A DNA stretch of 64,000 nucleotides from Diplocloster hominis (GTDB lineage Bacteria; Bacillota; Clostridia; Lachnospirales; Lachnospiraceae): positions 62,001 through 126,000 of the forward strand of contig NZ_JAWDIY010000004.1 of assembly GCF_032380655.1 (NCBI RefSeq). Reading direction: 5' to 3'. This document shows positions 50,429-58,732 of this stretch, in pieces. The notes beneath the pieces are model-generated. The model ran no database searches, was not told where the DNA came from, and saw only the letters and a list, made by a program, of their open reading frames with translations. Numbering within the stretch: position 1 is the stretch's first letter; the number at the start of each line of letters is the position of its first letter. The position numbers were made by a program, and so were the translations under genes.

Positions 50429-50837
50429 TCGTATTAAGGAACAAGCAATAAAAAGAGCAGGGAAGCTGGCCCATACAGAAAACCAAACGCTGCGTGTCGG
50501 AACTTCCATGCTGAATCCCTGTAAAGAGTTTATGGATCTGTGGTATCAGGTCAGCGACCGGTTCCCTCAGTTTAAGATACAGATCGTTACTTTTGAGGAC
50601 AATCTCCGCAGATACGCATAGAAGACACACCTTATTTTTATGATATCCATGTGTTTAACCGCTGTGAAGAGACAAACCAGCTTTTATTAAATTTGGAATG
50701 TTGGAAGGATTATCCATCCTTCCCTTGTCACTCTTCCCGTGGAATGGAACTACACGATTCCCTATGGATTACTGTATCCTGCAAATAACAAAAACGGCTC
50801 AACTGTCGGAGATTCAGGGACATTCTCGGGCAGCTAA
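50429..50837 (+). pseudogene. LysR-type regulator remnant (effector domain, deleted)
   Basis: Plus-strand fragments read QAIKRAGKLAHTENQTLRVG through PQFKIQIVTFEDN, then jump (an internal loss of about 100 codons) to RIEDTPYFYDIHVFNRCEET and NLECWKD. A further frame change near 50709 gives IHPSLVTLPVEWNYTIPYGL, ending at TAA 50835. The winged helix is absent. LysR genes divergent from flavodoxin and aldo/keto reductase genes are common in Clostridia, which ties the three remnants together. Confidence 0.75.
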
Positions 50838-50847
50838 GCCGTTTTTT
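50790..50847. terminator. Bidirectional terminator
   Basis: AAAAACGGCT (50790-50799) and AGCCGTTTTT (50837-50846) form a 10-base stem, with additional imperfect pairing inside the loop and T runs on both strands. It serves the VOC gene on the minus strand and overlaps the end of the LysR remnant. Confidence 0.7.
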
Positions 50848-50882
50848 ATAATCTTTTTATACCGTTTTCCTATCCTGTTCTC

Positions 50883-51383
50883 TTATTCCGGATTCTCGTA
50901 TGCTCCCGAGGAATAAGTCAGCTCGTAACTGTGGCTGTACACCTCGAAAATGATCCCAAACGGATCTTCCACATAACACATCCGGTAAGGCTTGGAGCCC
51001 TTATAATAATATCGGATGGGCATCCTCTGTTTCCCTCCGTGTTTGACGATATTCTCCACAAACCCCTCCAGGTCCGGATCCTGTACGGCGAAATGGAACA
51101 GGGAGGTTCTCCAGTATTTAAACTCCTTCTCATGAGGTTCGTTCTGCGGGAACTCGAACATTTCAAATCCTATGCCGTCTGAGGTGGACAGGTGCGCAAT
51201 CCGGAACTTATCCCACCCTTTCCCGAACACATCGTCGCACATGACCCCGATATCCGAGTCATCCCTCTCGATCACCGACGGGGGCATGATCTCATATAAT
51301 CCCATTACCTCCGTATAAAATTTAACTGCTGCGTCCAGGTCCGGTACAGACAGACCAATGTGTGAAAAAGCCTTAGGGTACAT
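50883..51383 (-). CDS. VOC family (glyoxalase/bleomycin resistance-like) protein
   Basis: This small metal-dependent protein of 166 residues has the two-module VOC fold, beginning FSHIGLSVPDLDAAVKFYTE. The second module has FHFAVQDPDLEGFVENI and a C-terminal YVEDPFGIIFEVYSHSYE, where H and E are metal ligands. The ATG at 51383 has GGAG 9 bases upstream and is favoured over an in-frame start at 51428. Its place next to a sugar-type ABC system suggests a lactoylglutathione-lyase-like or dioxygenase-like step; the substrate is unknown. Confidence 0.85.
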   Translation of the reverse strand: MYPKAFSHIGLSVPDLDAAVKFYTEVMGLYEIMPPSVIERDDSDIGVMCDDVFGKGWDKFRIAHLSTSDGIGFEMFEFPQNEPHEKEFKYWRTSLFHFAVQDPDLEGFVENIVKHGGKQRMPIRYYYKGSKPYRMCYVEDPFGIIFEVYSHSYELTYSSGAYENPE

Positions 51384-51492
51384 AGTTATCTCTCCTTTAT
51401 TATTTTTTATAACGGCTTTCGCCGCCAATTTCCTGTCTACGGAGCTTCTTAAGCTCCTTGTTTAAAATGTGTCTGCCGCAGCCAGCGCTCAG

Positions 51493-52485
51493 TTACTGCC
51501 CTTCCTGCGCCCGCTTGATTCCGGTTTTGGCTATTCCCCGTCCAAACGCCCGCCCGATGGGCGTCCTCCACACATCCAGCAATACCGCAAGCAGGATCAT
51601 CAGACCATTTACCACCTGCTGTATCGCCGTGGAGATTGAATTCAGGTTCAGTACGTTTTGAACGATCAATACAGTTCCCGCACCGATCAGGGTAGCCACT
51701 ACCTTGCCCTTTCCCCCGGTCATGCTGGTCCCGCCGATCACCGCCGCCGCTATGGCGCTCATCTCCATACCGGGGCCAAAATTCTGGGACCCGGAATTCA
51801 GTCTGCAGGCATACAGCACTGCCGCGATCCCTGTGCACAGCCCCGCCAGAGAATAAGTCAGCATCAACGTATGCTTCACATGAATGCCGGACAGCTGTGC
51901 CGCTTCCATATTTCCGCCGACAGCATAGATTTTACGTCCGCTGCGGGTGTAGGTAAGGAAGATATGGGCCAGCGCGAAAAATACGACGATATAAATCAGG
52001 GTGATCGGAAGCCCGAAAACGGTTGTATAAAAGATCTTTTCCGTATCTGCCGACAGGGACTGCAGGGCGGATCCGTTGTTCATCATGTAGGATACCCCCC
52101 GGAACATGCTCTGGGAGGACAGGGTGGCTATAAAGGCGGGGATTTTCAGATAAGATACCAGAAAACCATTGAATGCGCCCATGATGATCCCCACGATTAC
52201 CAGCAGCAGCGCTCCTGCCCACACGGATAATCCCCAAGACTTTATCATCGTGGCAAACAGCATGGTCTGTAATGCCACCGCGCTGCCGCAGGAGATATCG
52301 ATTCCTCCTGTCAGGATCACGAAGGTGGCCCCTACCGCCAGGAATGCGGTGACGCAGATCTGCAGTACCAGATTTCTCAGATTGCTCAACACGAGGAAAC
52401 GTTCCGTACTGATGCAGGCCAGCAGGAAAACGACTAAAAATGCGATAAACGGCCCGATTACCTCTGATTTTAATAATTTTTTCAT
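51493..52485 (-). CDS. RbsC-like ABC transporter permease
   Basis: This is the inner-membrane subunit of a ribose/xylose-type importer (330 residues, BPD_transp_2 family). It has the family segment FVILTGGIDISCGSAVAL and the loop RSGRKIYAVGGNMEAAQLSGI, which contacts the ATPase. It starts 1 base after the RbsA-like stop codon. With the upstream ATPase and lipoprotein it forms a complete ABC system, order lipoprotein-ATPase-permease. The C-terminus (GIKRAQEGQ) is normal. Confidence 0.92.
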   Translation of the reverse strand: MKKLLKSEVIGPFIAFLVVFLLACISTERFLVLSNLRNLVLQICVTAFLAVGATFVILTGGIDISCGSAVALQTMLFATMIKSWGLSVWAGALLLVIVGIIMGAFNGFLVSYLKIPAFIATLSSQSMFRGVSYMMNNGSALQSLSADTEKIFYTTVFGLPITLIYIVVFFALAHIFLTYTRSGRKIYAVGGNMEAAQLSGIHVKHTLMLTYSLAGLCTGIAAVLYACRLNSGSQNFGPGMEMSAIAAAVIGGTSMTGGKGKVVATLIGAGTVLIVQNVLNLNSISTAIQQVVNGLMILLAVLLDVWRTPIGRAFGRGIAKTGIKRAQEGQ

Positions 52486-52486
52486 A

Positions 52487-54019
52487 TTAGGATCTCACTC
52501 TCCCGCTCTCTTGACTATTTTGCCGGCCCATGGTAATCTCCATCAGTTCTGTCCGTGTGATCTTTCCCACAGGGATCGTCTCCGTGATTGTCCCACCCCG
52601 CACGATTGCCAGCCGGTCGCTCATAGCGATCAGCTCCGGAAAATCCGAACTGATGAGTATCACTGCCTTCCCGGCGGCAGTCAGCCGGTTCATGAGCTGG
52701 TATACCTCCACCTTGGCCTGCACATCGATCCCCTGGGTCGGTTCATCCATAAGAAAGATATCCGCCTGTGAAAAGAGCCATCGGGCGATAACTACCTTCT
52801 GCTGATTACCGCCGGACAGAAACCGAACTGATTTTTCCATAGCTGTGGGGGTGATTTTCAGCTTATGTACATATTCCCTGCCGCTGTTTCCCTCTTTTTT
52901 CAGACTAAGCAGACCGGCCTGCAATAGTTTCTCTAGCTTTACGACAGATATGTTTGGTCCTGCGTTGAAATTCATAAACAGGCCGTCGGATTTCCGGTTC
53001 TCCGTGACAAAGGCAATTCCCGCCCGAATAGCGTCCTGCGGCCGCCTGATCCGCACCTTTCTGCCGCCGATCTTAAGGCTTCCCTCCAAAAGAGCGTCTG
53101 CCCCGAATATCCCCCGGGCAATCTGCGTCCGGCCGGAACCGATGAGGCCCGCGAATCCCAGCACCTCCCCCCTGTGAAGTTCGAATCCCGCATGGCGCGC
53201 TCCCTGCCGGGTAGTCAGATTTTCAGCCCGAAGGATGACTTCATCTGTTGCATTGTGTTCCTTGGGGTAATGGTTTTCGATATCAGAGCCGATCATGATA
53301 CGCACGATCTCGCTCACACTGATCTCCTGCCGCCCACATTCTCCGGTCACCACACCGTCTTTCAACACTGTCACCCGATCCACCAGGCTCTCCATCTCGT
53401 CCAGCCTGTGGGAAATATAGATGATGGCATACCCCTGATCTCTCAGTTTGCGGGTCAGCAGATGCAGGCGCTGGATTTCCGACTGGCCCAACGCCGCCGT
53501 CGGCTCATCCATGATCAGCAAAGAAGCATGGATACTGAGGGCCTTCGCGATCTCTACCAGCTGCTGCTGTGCCACCGACAGGTTTTTTACCACCACAGAC
53601 GGATCGATATCGATATCCAGTCCGTTCAATAATTCTCCGGCTTCTGAACGCATCCGGTTCCAGTCAATCAGCCGGTTCTTTTCCTTATATAATAACCGGC
53701 CCAGGAAAATATTTTCCACAACGCTCAGGGTGGGTACCAGGGAAAATTCCTGGAAGATCGTGGCCACTCCCATCTTTCTGGCCGCAATAGGACTTGTAAC
53801 GTGGACTAATTTTCCCTGGTGATAAATCTCTCCTTCCTCCGGTTCATATACACCGGAAAGACATTTTATCAGTGTGGATTTTCCACTTCCATTTTCCCCG
53901 ATCAACCCGTGAATTTCTCCCCTGTGAAACTGCATGGATACATCATCCAGCGCTTTTACACCAGGGAATAATTTCGTCAGGTGTTTTACTTCCCAAAGCA
54001 CTTCGCCGCGTTCACTCAT
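52487..54019 (-). CDS. RbsA-like sugar ABC transporter ATP-binding protein
   Basis: This double-domain ATPase has 510 residues. Domain 1 has Walker A GENGSGKST, signature LSVAQQQLVEI and Walker B LLIMDEPTAAL. Domain 2 has the degenerate loop GLIGSGRTQ and signature LSGGNQQKVVIARWL with DEPTQGIDV. This matches RbsA/XylG/MglA. GGGAGG precedes the ATG. It energises the adjacent RbsC-like permease. The sugar is not known. Confidence 0.93.
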   Translation of the reverse strand: MSERGEVLWEVKHLTKLFPGVKALDDVSMQFHRGEIHGLIGENGSGKSTLIKCLSGVYEPEEGEIYHQGKLVHVTSPIAARKMGVATIFQEFSLVPTLSVVENIFLGRLLYKEKNRLIDWNRMRSEAGELLNGLDIDIDPSVVVKNLSVAQQQLVEIAKALSIHASLLIMDEPTAALGQSEIQRLHLLTRKLRDQGYAIIYISHRLDEMESLVDRVTVLKDGVVTGECGRQEISVSEIVRIMIGSDIENHYPKEHNATDEVILRAENLTTRQGARHAGFELHRGEVLGFAGLIGSGRTQIARGIFGADALLEGSLKIGGRKVRIRRPQDAIRAGIAFVTENRKSDGLFMNFNAGPNISVVKLEKLLQAGLLSLKKEGNSGREYVHKLKITPTAMEKSVRFLSGGNQQKVVIARWLFSQADIFLMDEPTQGIDVQAKVEVYQLMNRLTAAGKAVILISSDFPELIAMSDRLAIVRGGTITETIPVGKITRTELMEITMGRQNSQESGRVRS

Positions 54020-54084
54020 ATGATCCTCCCATCGCCGCGGAATTGTCCTGTGTCCAAACGGGCAGTTCCGCCGGCAAACTTTTT

Positions 54085-55257
54085 CTAATACTCTTTGGAA
54101 GGCTGCGGGCTCAGCCGTTCGGGCTGCTGCAGGAATTCCAGTACATTATCTTTGGTGGTGACATAGCCGGGAGTCTGCACCCATCCTCCCTCAAACTTTC
54201 CATATAGGATATCCACAGCCGCCTGGCAGGCGTACAGGCCCATCTCATAGGGAACCGTGTTCAGAGTGGAATATCCGTTTCCGTCATAGATCATCTCCAG
54301 GAATTCGGTGTCCCCATCGTTGGCAACCAGAGTGATATCTGTACGGTTCAGCATTTTGAGCGCCATATAGGCCCCTTCCGCCTCCTGGTCATTGGCGCAG
54401 TAGATCATATTGATCTCCGGATTCGCCTGAACCATATCCATACAGGCCGTGTTTCCGCCGTCTACCGTCCAACTGCCGTTGACCCGGGACACGATCTCAT
54501 AATCCGGATGGTCCTTGATTCCCTCCTCGAAGCCTCCGCAGCGCTGTCCTGTGTGATAACCGGGAAGTCCTTCGATTATGCCGATCTTCAGTTCCTCTCC
54601 CTGGAATTGCTCCGCGATCATCTTCCCCTGATCCAGGTTCCCATTGTACTGGTCATAGCCAACCACTCCGCTCAGCGGCACTTCAAAATCCAGGCTGTCC
54701 GAATTCAGGTTAAAAACCGCCACGCCCGCGTCGATCGCTTCCGTGATCACAGGAGCAAGAGCGGCGTCATCGTGTGGATTCAGCAAAATAACATTGACAC
54801 CCATGGTAATGGCATCCTGCACCATTCCGACCTGAGTATTAATATCACTGCCGCTCATGGGGGCCAGGGTTACCACTTCCGCTCCAAGTTCCTTCGCCGC
54901 GGCCTCCACGCCTACGCCCACAGCCTGATAATAAGTATACTCCAGTCCGGCAGGCATAAAAGCGATCTTCGGAACCGTCCCTTCCACATAATTCAGATTA
55001 TCGACCGGTGCCTGCGAATTCAGCATGGTAGGTTCCGGATATTCATAAATCTTTTTGTATTCAAATCCGCCGGATGCGGCGGCCTGTTCTGCATCCGCCG
55101 GGGCTGTTGTCACGGCTGCCGGTTCCGCTGTATCTTCCGCCGGCTCTTTGGCACCCGCCGCATCGGCCGGCTCTTCCTGTCCCTTCCCGGGCGAACCGCA
55201 CGCGATTAGTCCGAAGCACAAAATCCCCACCAAAATGAAACTCCATATTTTTTTCAT
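54085..55257 (-). CDS. Sugar ABC transporter substrate-binding lipoprotein
   Basis: This periplasmic-binding-protein-like fold (Peripla_BP_4 family) of 390 residues is anchored by a lipoprotein signal (MKKIWSFILVGILCFGLIAC, lipobox LIAC). An A/E/P-rich linker of about 45 residues leads to the binding domain, from VPKIAFMPAGLEYTYYQAVG. The ATG at 55257 has GGAGG 7 bases upstream; an in-frame ATG at 55311 is less likely. It is the first gene of the second-last ABC operon, following the HxlR regulator and a 47-base hairpin. Confidence 0.9.
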   Translation of the reverse strand: MKKIWSFILVGILCFGLIACGSPGKGQEEPADAAGAKEPAEDTAEPAAVTTAPADAEQAAASGGFEYKKIYEYPEPTMLNSQAPVDNLNYVEGTVPKIAFMPAGLEYTYYQAVGVGVEAAAKELGAEVVTLAPMSGSDINTQVGMVQDAITMGVNVILLNPHDDAALAPVITEAIDAGVAVFNLNSDSLDFEVPLSGVVGYDQYNGNLDQGKMIAEQFQGEELKIGIIEGLPGYHTGQRCGGFEEGIKDHPDYEIVSRVNGSWTVDGGNTACMDMVQANPEINMIYCANDQEAEGAYMALKMLNRTDITLVANDGDTEFLEMIYDGNGYSTLNTVPYEMGLYACQAAVDILYGKFEGGWVQTPGYVTTKDNVLEFLQQPERLSPQPSKEY

Positions 55258-55489
55258 ACATGCCTCCTGTGTTGCACTCCCTGCGCTTTCCTTCTGCGGA
55301 AAAAGGTACACGGTACCTTTTTAGCACGCAGCGCAAAGGGATGTGTGAACTTTTCTTTGTTCTGCCTTACCTCATACCTTTTAACCAGATTTCGTCCGAA
55401 CTCCCCGGCGTCCCGGGAATGCCCCTGCAAGGATTTTCATTTCGGCTTGTTCCTGTAGTTTCTAGTATAAAAGGGACAAAAGAAAAAGT

Positions 55490-55536
55490 AAATAACGTAC
55501 TTTTTTGTAAGTATCCTACAAAAAAATACGTTATTT
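55490..55536. terminator. A+T-rich hairpin with a YodB/HxlR-like motif
   Basis: 20-base arms (55490-55509 and 55517-55536, one mismatch) enclose a 7-base loop and lie just after the HxlR stop codon. A T-rich tract follows on the minus strand, so it can serve as a terminator. The left arm and loop contain TACTTTTTTGTAAGTA (55498-55513), close to the known YodB/HxlR operator pattern. A regulatory site for the downstream transporter is therefore equally possible. Confidence 0.55.
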
Positions 55537-55542
55537 CAGGGA

Positions 55543-55887
55543 TCACGATGGGATATAAATTTTATTTTTCTCAGCGAATTCTTTTGTGAATTTACACAGA
55601 TCATCAATAATGGGAATAATGGAACCATATTCTCCCGACACCGAGTATTCCACCTTGACCGGCACCTCGCCCCGGTCGGTCCGGCGCGCGATCATGCCGC
55701 TGTTCTCCAGCTCTTTTAACTGGGTCGTCAGCATCTTCTCAGTGATTTCCGGAATCGCCCGCCGCAGCAGGGAAAAACGATTGTCGCCGTGAATGATATG
55801 CCAAAGCAGCCGCAGCTTCCATTTACCGCCTATGAGATCAATCGTCAGAAGCAGAGCACATTTGTATTCTGATTTCAGTTCTGCCAT
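55543..55887 (-). CDS. HxlR family transcriptional regulator
   Basis: This short winged-helix regulator of 114 residues shows the HxlR core: CALLLTIDLIGGKWKLRLLW, IPEITEKMLTTQLKELENSG, VEYSVSGEYGSIIP. HxlR proteins often respond to electrophiles, formaldehyde or diamide through a conserved cysteine. C10 of this protein (YKCALLL) is at the usual position of the reactive cysteine, so a redox or aldehyde signal is plausible. It lies between the GntR-type gene and the transporter operon. Confidence 0.92.
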   Translation of the reverse strand: MAELKSEYKCALLLTIDLIGGKWKLRLLWHIIHGDNRFSLLRRAIPEITEKMLTTQLKELENSGMIARRTDRGEVPVKVEYSVSGEYGSIIPIIDDLCKFTKEFAEKNKIYIPS

Positions 55888-55924
55888 CCATTCACCTCTC
55901 TTCGGGATATAAACTGCTGACAGA

Positions 55925-56629
55925 TTATATATAACCGTTTGCCTTCTCTTTCTTCATAATAATATAGTCTTCCACCTGGCGCACCGTCTCTTCCAGATGT
56001 CTGCGCATCATAATGGACGCCAGCTCGCAGTCATGCTGCCGGATATATTTGATTATCTGCGGATGGTATTCCAGAGCAACCTCAGGGCCTACGATCTTGT
56101 GCAGCCGCTCCTGATTGCTCAGCAGGCTTTCCATCAGCATGGTATAAATCTGCTTTACATAAAAATTGCCGGTGCCGTCTGCAATCGCACGATGAAATTC
56201 AAAATCATATTTATAGAAATCGTCTGACTCACGGTCACAATTCATAAGCCGTTCATGAACCTGTTCCAGATGCCTGTAATCTTCTTCCCCCGCGAATTTT
56301 AAAAACTGCTCCACGTTGGTTGAGTCAAAGTAAACCCGAAAGCGGATAATATCCAGCAGTTCCTCATCCGTGATAATATGCGTGGGAACGGCAATGAGAG
56401 CAATCGGGTTGCTCTCCTGCACATAGGTACCGGAACCCTGAATTTTTTTCAGGGTAGACGTAGCGACGAGTTTATCGATAGCCTGGCGCACAGCCACCCT
56501 GCTGACGCCCAACTCCTCGCAGAACTTCTGCTCTGTCCAGATCTTATCTCCCTCCTGCCACTCCATATCGCGAATCTTATCGCAGATAAAATCGTAAACC
56601 AGTTCTGTTGCATTCATTGTGTAAGCCAT
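55925..56629 (-). CDS. GntR family regulator with FCD-like domain
   Basis: This regulator of 234 residues has a GntR winged helix (EEQKFCEELGVSRVAVRQAI is the general pattern, here WTEQKFCEELGVSRVAVRQ) and a C-terminal helical FCD-like domain (DIIRFRVYFDSTNVEQFLKF, FEFHRAIADGTGNF). GAGGGG precedes the ATG at 56629. It is downstream of the cyclase, aldolase and RraA genes and probably controls this catabolic group. Confidence 0.87.
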   Translation of the reverse strand: MAYTMNATELVYDFICDKIRDMEWQEGDKIWTEQKFCEELGVSRVAVRQAIDKLVATSTLKKIQGSGTYVQESNPIALIAVPTHIITDEELLDIIRFRVYFDSTNVEQFLKFAGEEDYRHLEQVHERLMNCDRESDDFYKYDFEFHRAIADGTGNFYVKQIYTMLMESLLSNQERLHKIVGPEVALEYHPQIIKYIRQHDCELASIMMRRHLEETVRQVEDYIIMKKEKANGYI

Positions 56630-56673
56630 GAAAAACCCCTCGCTTATCTATTCTTTGTCCGATTTCTTCCGTC

Positions 56674-57318
56674 TCAATCTTCTAAATCGATAACTGCGGC
56701 ACGGACTGGAAAACCGTCCGCCTCCGCGATTCCAACAGGCGCTCCGCTAAAAAACATTACCTCTCCGGGAAGCTGCTCCAGATTAGCCAATGCCTCTACT
56801 ACCGCCACACCATTTTTCAGAAAAATCTTATGGACTTCCATCGCCTTGTCGGGATTCAGGGAGGGCGCTTCCACTCCCACCATATGAATCCCCAGCTCTA
56901 CCAGATATTCAGCCAGTTTCTCGGTGATCACCGGGTAATCCGTAAAAAAGCGCTCTTCCCTGAAATACCTGGACCATCCCGTCTTCAATATCACTTTCTT
57001 ATGCTTTCTGATCTGTTCCTCGTAAGGCCTGACGTCCTCCACCGACATCTCATCGAAGGCTCCCCGGTGGGTGCAGTCCACGATGACTGCATATCCGATA
57101 TAGTTTCCGATATCCACCTGGTCCAGACAGCATCCGGAATTCAGAAAATGCCTGGGGGCATCCGTATGAGTCCCCGCATGGCTGTTTATAGATGCGATTC
57201 CCAAATTATAGTTGTCCTTTGCGACCGTGTGGGACAGCTGATAATCCATAGGCGGCGTCCCCGGGAATACCTGCGTGGTTTTAACCGAAAACGGCAGCGT
57301 CAAATCATATATTTTCAT
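56674..57318 (-). CDS. Cyclase family protein (kynurenine formamidase-like)
   Basis: This metal-dependent hydrolase of 214 residues belongs to the cyclase/KynB superfamily (PF04199 type). The metal-binding motif HAGTHTDAPRHF is near residue 45, with TGWSRYF and the C-terminal EVMFFSGAPVG typical of the family. Members hydrolyse formylkynurenine, isatin or cyclic imines, or open lactone-like rings. Here it lies with sugar-acid aldolases, so lactone opening of an aldonate is conceivable, but tryptophan metabolism is not excluded. Confidence 0.85.
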   Translation of the reverse strand: MKIYDLTLPFSVKTTQVFPGTPPMDYQLSHTVAKDNYNLGIASINSHAGTHTDAPRHFLNSGCCLDQVDIGNYIGYAVIVDCTHRGAFDEMSVEDVRPYEEQIRKHKKVILKTGWSRYFREERFFTDYPVITEKLAEYLVELGIHMVGVEAPSLNPDKAMEVHKIFLKNGVAVVEALANLEQLPGEVMFFSGAPVGIAEADGFPVRAAVIDLED

Positions 57319-57327
57319 AGGAACCTC

Positions 57328-57984
57328 CTATTCCGCTTGTTTTATTTTATCACAAAAGGCTTTTGCCTGTAACTGCATTTCCAGGAATTTTTTATTTTCC
57401 GCCAAACGGCGGTTCACCAGATTTCCGCCTATTCCCACGCAGAGTGCGCCGCTGTCCAGAAATTCACGGACATTCCCAGGGGTAACTCCACCCACAGCCG
57501 ACATCGGGATGTGCTTTAAGGGTCCTTTCACCGCTTTTATATATCCGGTGCCCAGGATATCGACGGGATAAAGCTTAACAATGTCCGCCCCCGCCCCGTA
57601 GGCGGCTGTGATCTCCGAAGGCGTCAGCGCGCCGGGCATGGACAGCATTCCCGCTTCCTTCGCAGCCCGAATGACGGTTGGGTCTGTATTGGGGGAGATG
57701 ATGAACCTGGCGTTATGCTTTTCGGCCAGCTCCACTTCCCCGGCGCTCAGTACCGTTCCCGCTCCCAGAATGACCTGCTCCGCAAAACGTTCCCGAACCG
57801 CATCCAGGCAGTCCAGGGTATTTTGGATACCCGCGCTTCCCGTATGGTCGAAAGTGACCTCCACGCAGGAAATCCCTCCCTCTAACAGCGCGGCCACAGT
57901 CTCCACGATATCTTTTCTGTCCACTTCCCGGATAATGGCGATCAGTTTCCTCTCCTGAAAAGTATCAAATAATGGATGTTTCAT
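57328..57984 (-). CDS. eda: KDPG/KHG aldolase (Eda family)
   Basis: This class I aldolase of 218 residues cleaves 2-keto-3-deoxy-6-phosphogluconate to pyruvate and glyceraldehyde 3-phosphate, and also 4-hydroxy-2-oxoglutarate. The catalytic glutamate lies in CVEVTFDHTGS and the Schiff-base lysine in IVKLYPVDILG. GAGGAG precedes the ATG, and the cyclase gene follows by 9 bases. The RraA-like gene lies directly upstream. It indicates catabolism of a sugar acid through an Entner-Doudoroff-type or hydroxyoxoglutarate route. Confidence 0.92.
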   Translation of the reverse strand: MKHPLFDTFQERKLIAIIREVDRKDIVETVAALLEGGISCVEVTFDHTGSAGIQNTLDCLDAVRERFAEQVILGAGTVLSAGEVELAEKHNARFIISPNTDPTVIRAAKEAGMLSMPGALTPSEITAAYGAGADIVKLYPVDILGTGYIKAVKGPLKHIPMSAVGGVTPGNVREFLDSGALCVGIGGNLVNRRLAENKKFLEMQLQAKAFCDKIKQAE

Positions 57985-58006
57985 GGGTCTCCTCTCTTTT
58001 TCCGCT

Positions 58007-58684
58007 TCAGATACGGCCGAATTTTGCCAGCAGTTCTTCTACCGAAGCCCCTTTTAAGATCTCTTCTCTGGTAGCGATCTCCTTATCCGCCTGTTCCCTG
58101 GCCCTTTGATAAACTTCCGCCAGTTGTTCATAGGGAACCACAGCCACACCGATTTCGTCGGCCACTACCAGATCACCGGGGCGGACGATCACGCCGCCGC
58201 AGACGATGGGTGTGTTAATCTCAATCGGTTCTTTTCTCCCGGAATACGCTGTGTGGGAAGCCCGGGGGCCTACGGATTTCGCGGAAATCGGAAAGCCCAG
58301 CATTCTGGACTCGTCCGTGTCACGGCAGCTGCCGTCTATAACCGCGCCGGCCACCCCGGCATTCCTGGCCAGGCCTGACATAAGTCCGCCCCAGATAGAT
58401 GTCTGCGTCTCACCGAACGCATCGACCACAACCACATCCCCCGGCTTCGCGATCTCAAATACCCCCAGGCAGTCCACGATATCCCCGGCCGTCAGTTTTA
58501 CCGTGACTGCCGGTCCGATTATTTTCTTTTCTATACTTCTGGGTTTGATATCCGGGCGCATCACATTGTCCCGTTCCATGGCATCTCCCACCACACAGGA
58601 CAAAGAGAGCACATCCTCCATATCCCGGAAAGGCTTTATCAGTGTTTCATCAATCTGAGGTCTTGGATTTATTATTTTTTTCAC
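58007..58684 (-). CDS. RraA family protein (HMG/CHA aldolase-like)
   Basis: This protein of 225 residues is of the RraA/demethylmenaquinone methyltransferase-like fold, which includes 4-hydroxy-4-methyl-2-oxoglutarate aldolases. The conserved stretch GLMSGLARNAGVAGAVIDGS continues CRDTDE, with the arginine and aspartate used by the divalent-metal aldolases. The start is a GTG at 58684. In this position, with KDPG aldolase, a pyruvate-releasing aldolase or oxaloacetate decarboxylase role is more likely than RNase E inhibition. Confidence 0.85.
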   Translation of the reverse strand: MKKIINPRPQIDETLIKPFRDMEDVLSLSCVVGDAMERDNVMRPDIKPRSIEKKIIGPAVTVKLTAGDIVDCLGVFEIAKPGDVVVVDAFGETQTSIWGGLMSGLARNAGVAGAVIDGSCRDTDESRMLGFPISAKSVGPRASHTAYSGRKEPIEINTPIVCGGVIVRPGDLVVADEIGVAVVPYEQLAEVYQRAREQADKEIATREEILKGASVEELLAKFGRI

Positions 58685-58732
58685 TTCATTTCTTCCTTTC
58701 TTTTAACGGCGCAGACCCGCCGGAGTGTTTTT

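Noticed and set aside
50373..50630. 85-codon frame on the minus strand
   Set aside because: The plus strand here carries recognisable LysR effector-domain sequence, so the minus frame is antisense to a pseudogene.
42480..50880. Integrase, transposase, tRNA attachment site or CRISPR array in the island
   Set aside because: None is visible. The island has no recognisable mobility gene, and no terminal repeats were found by eye.
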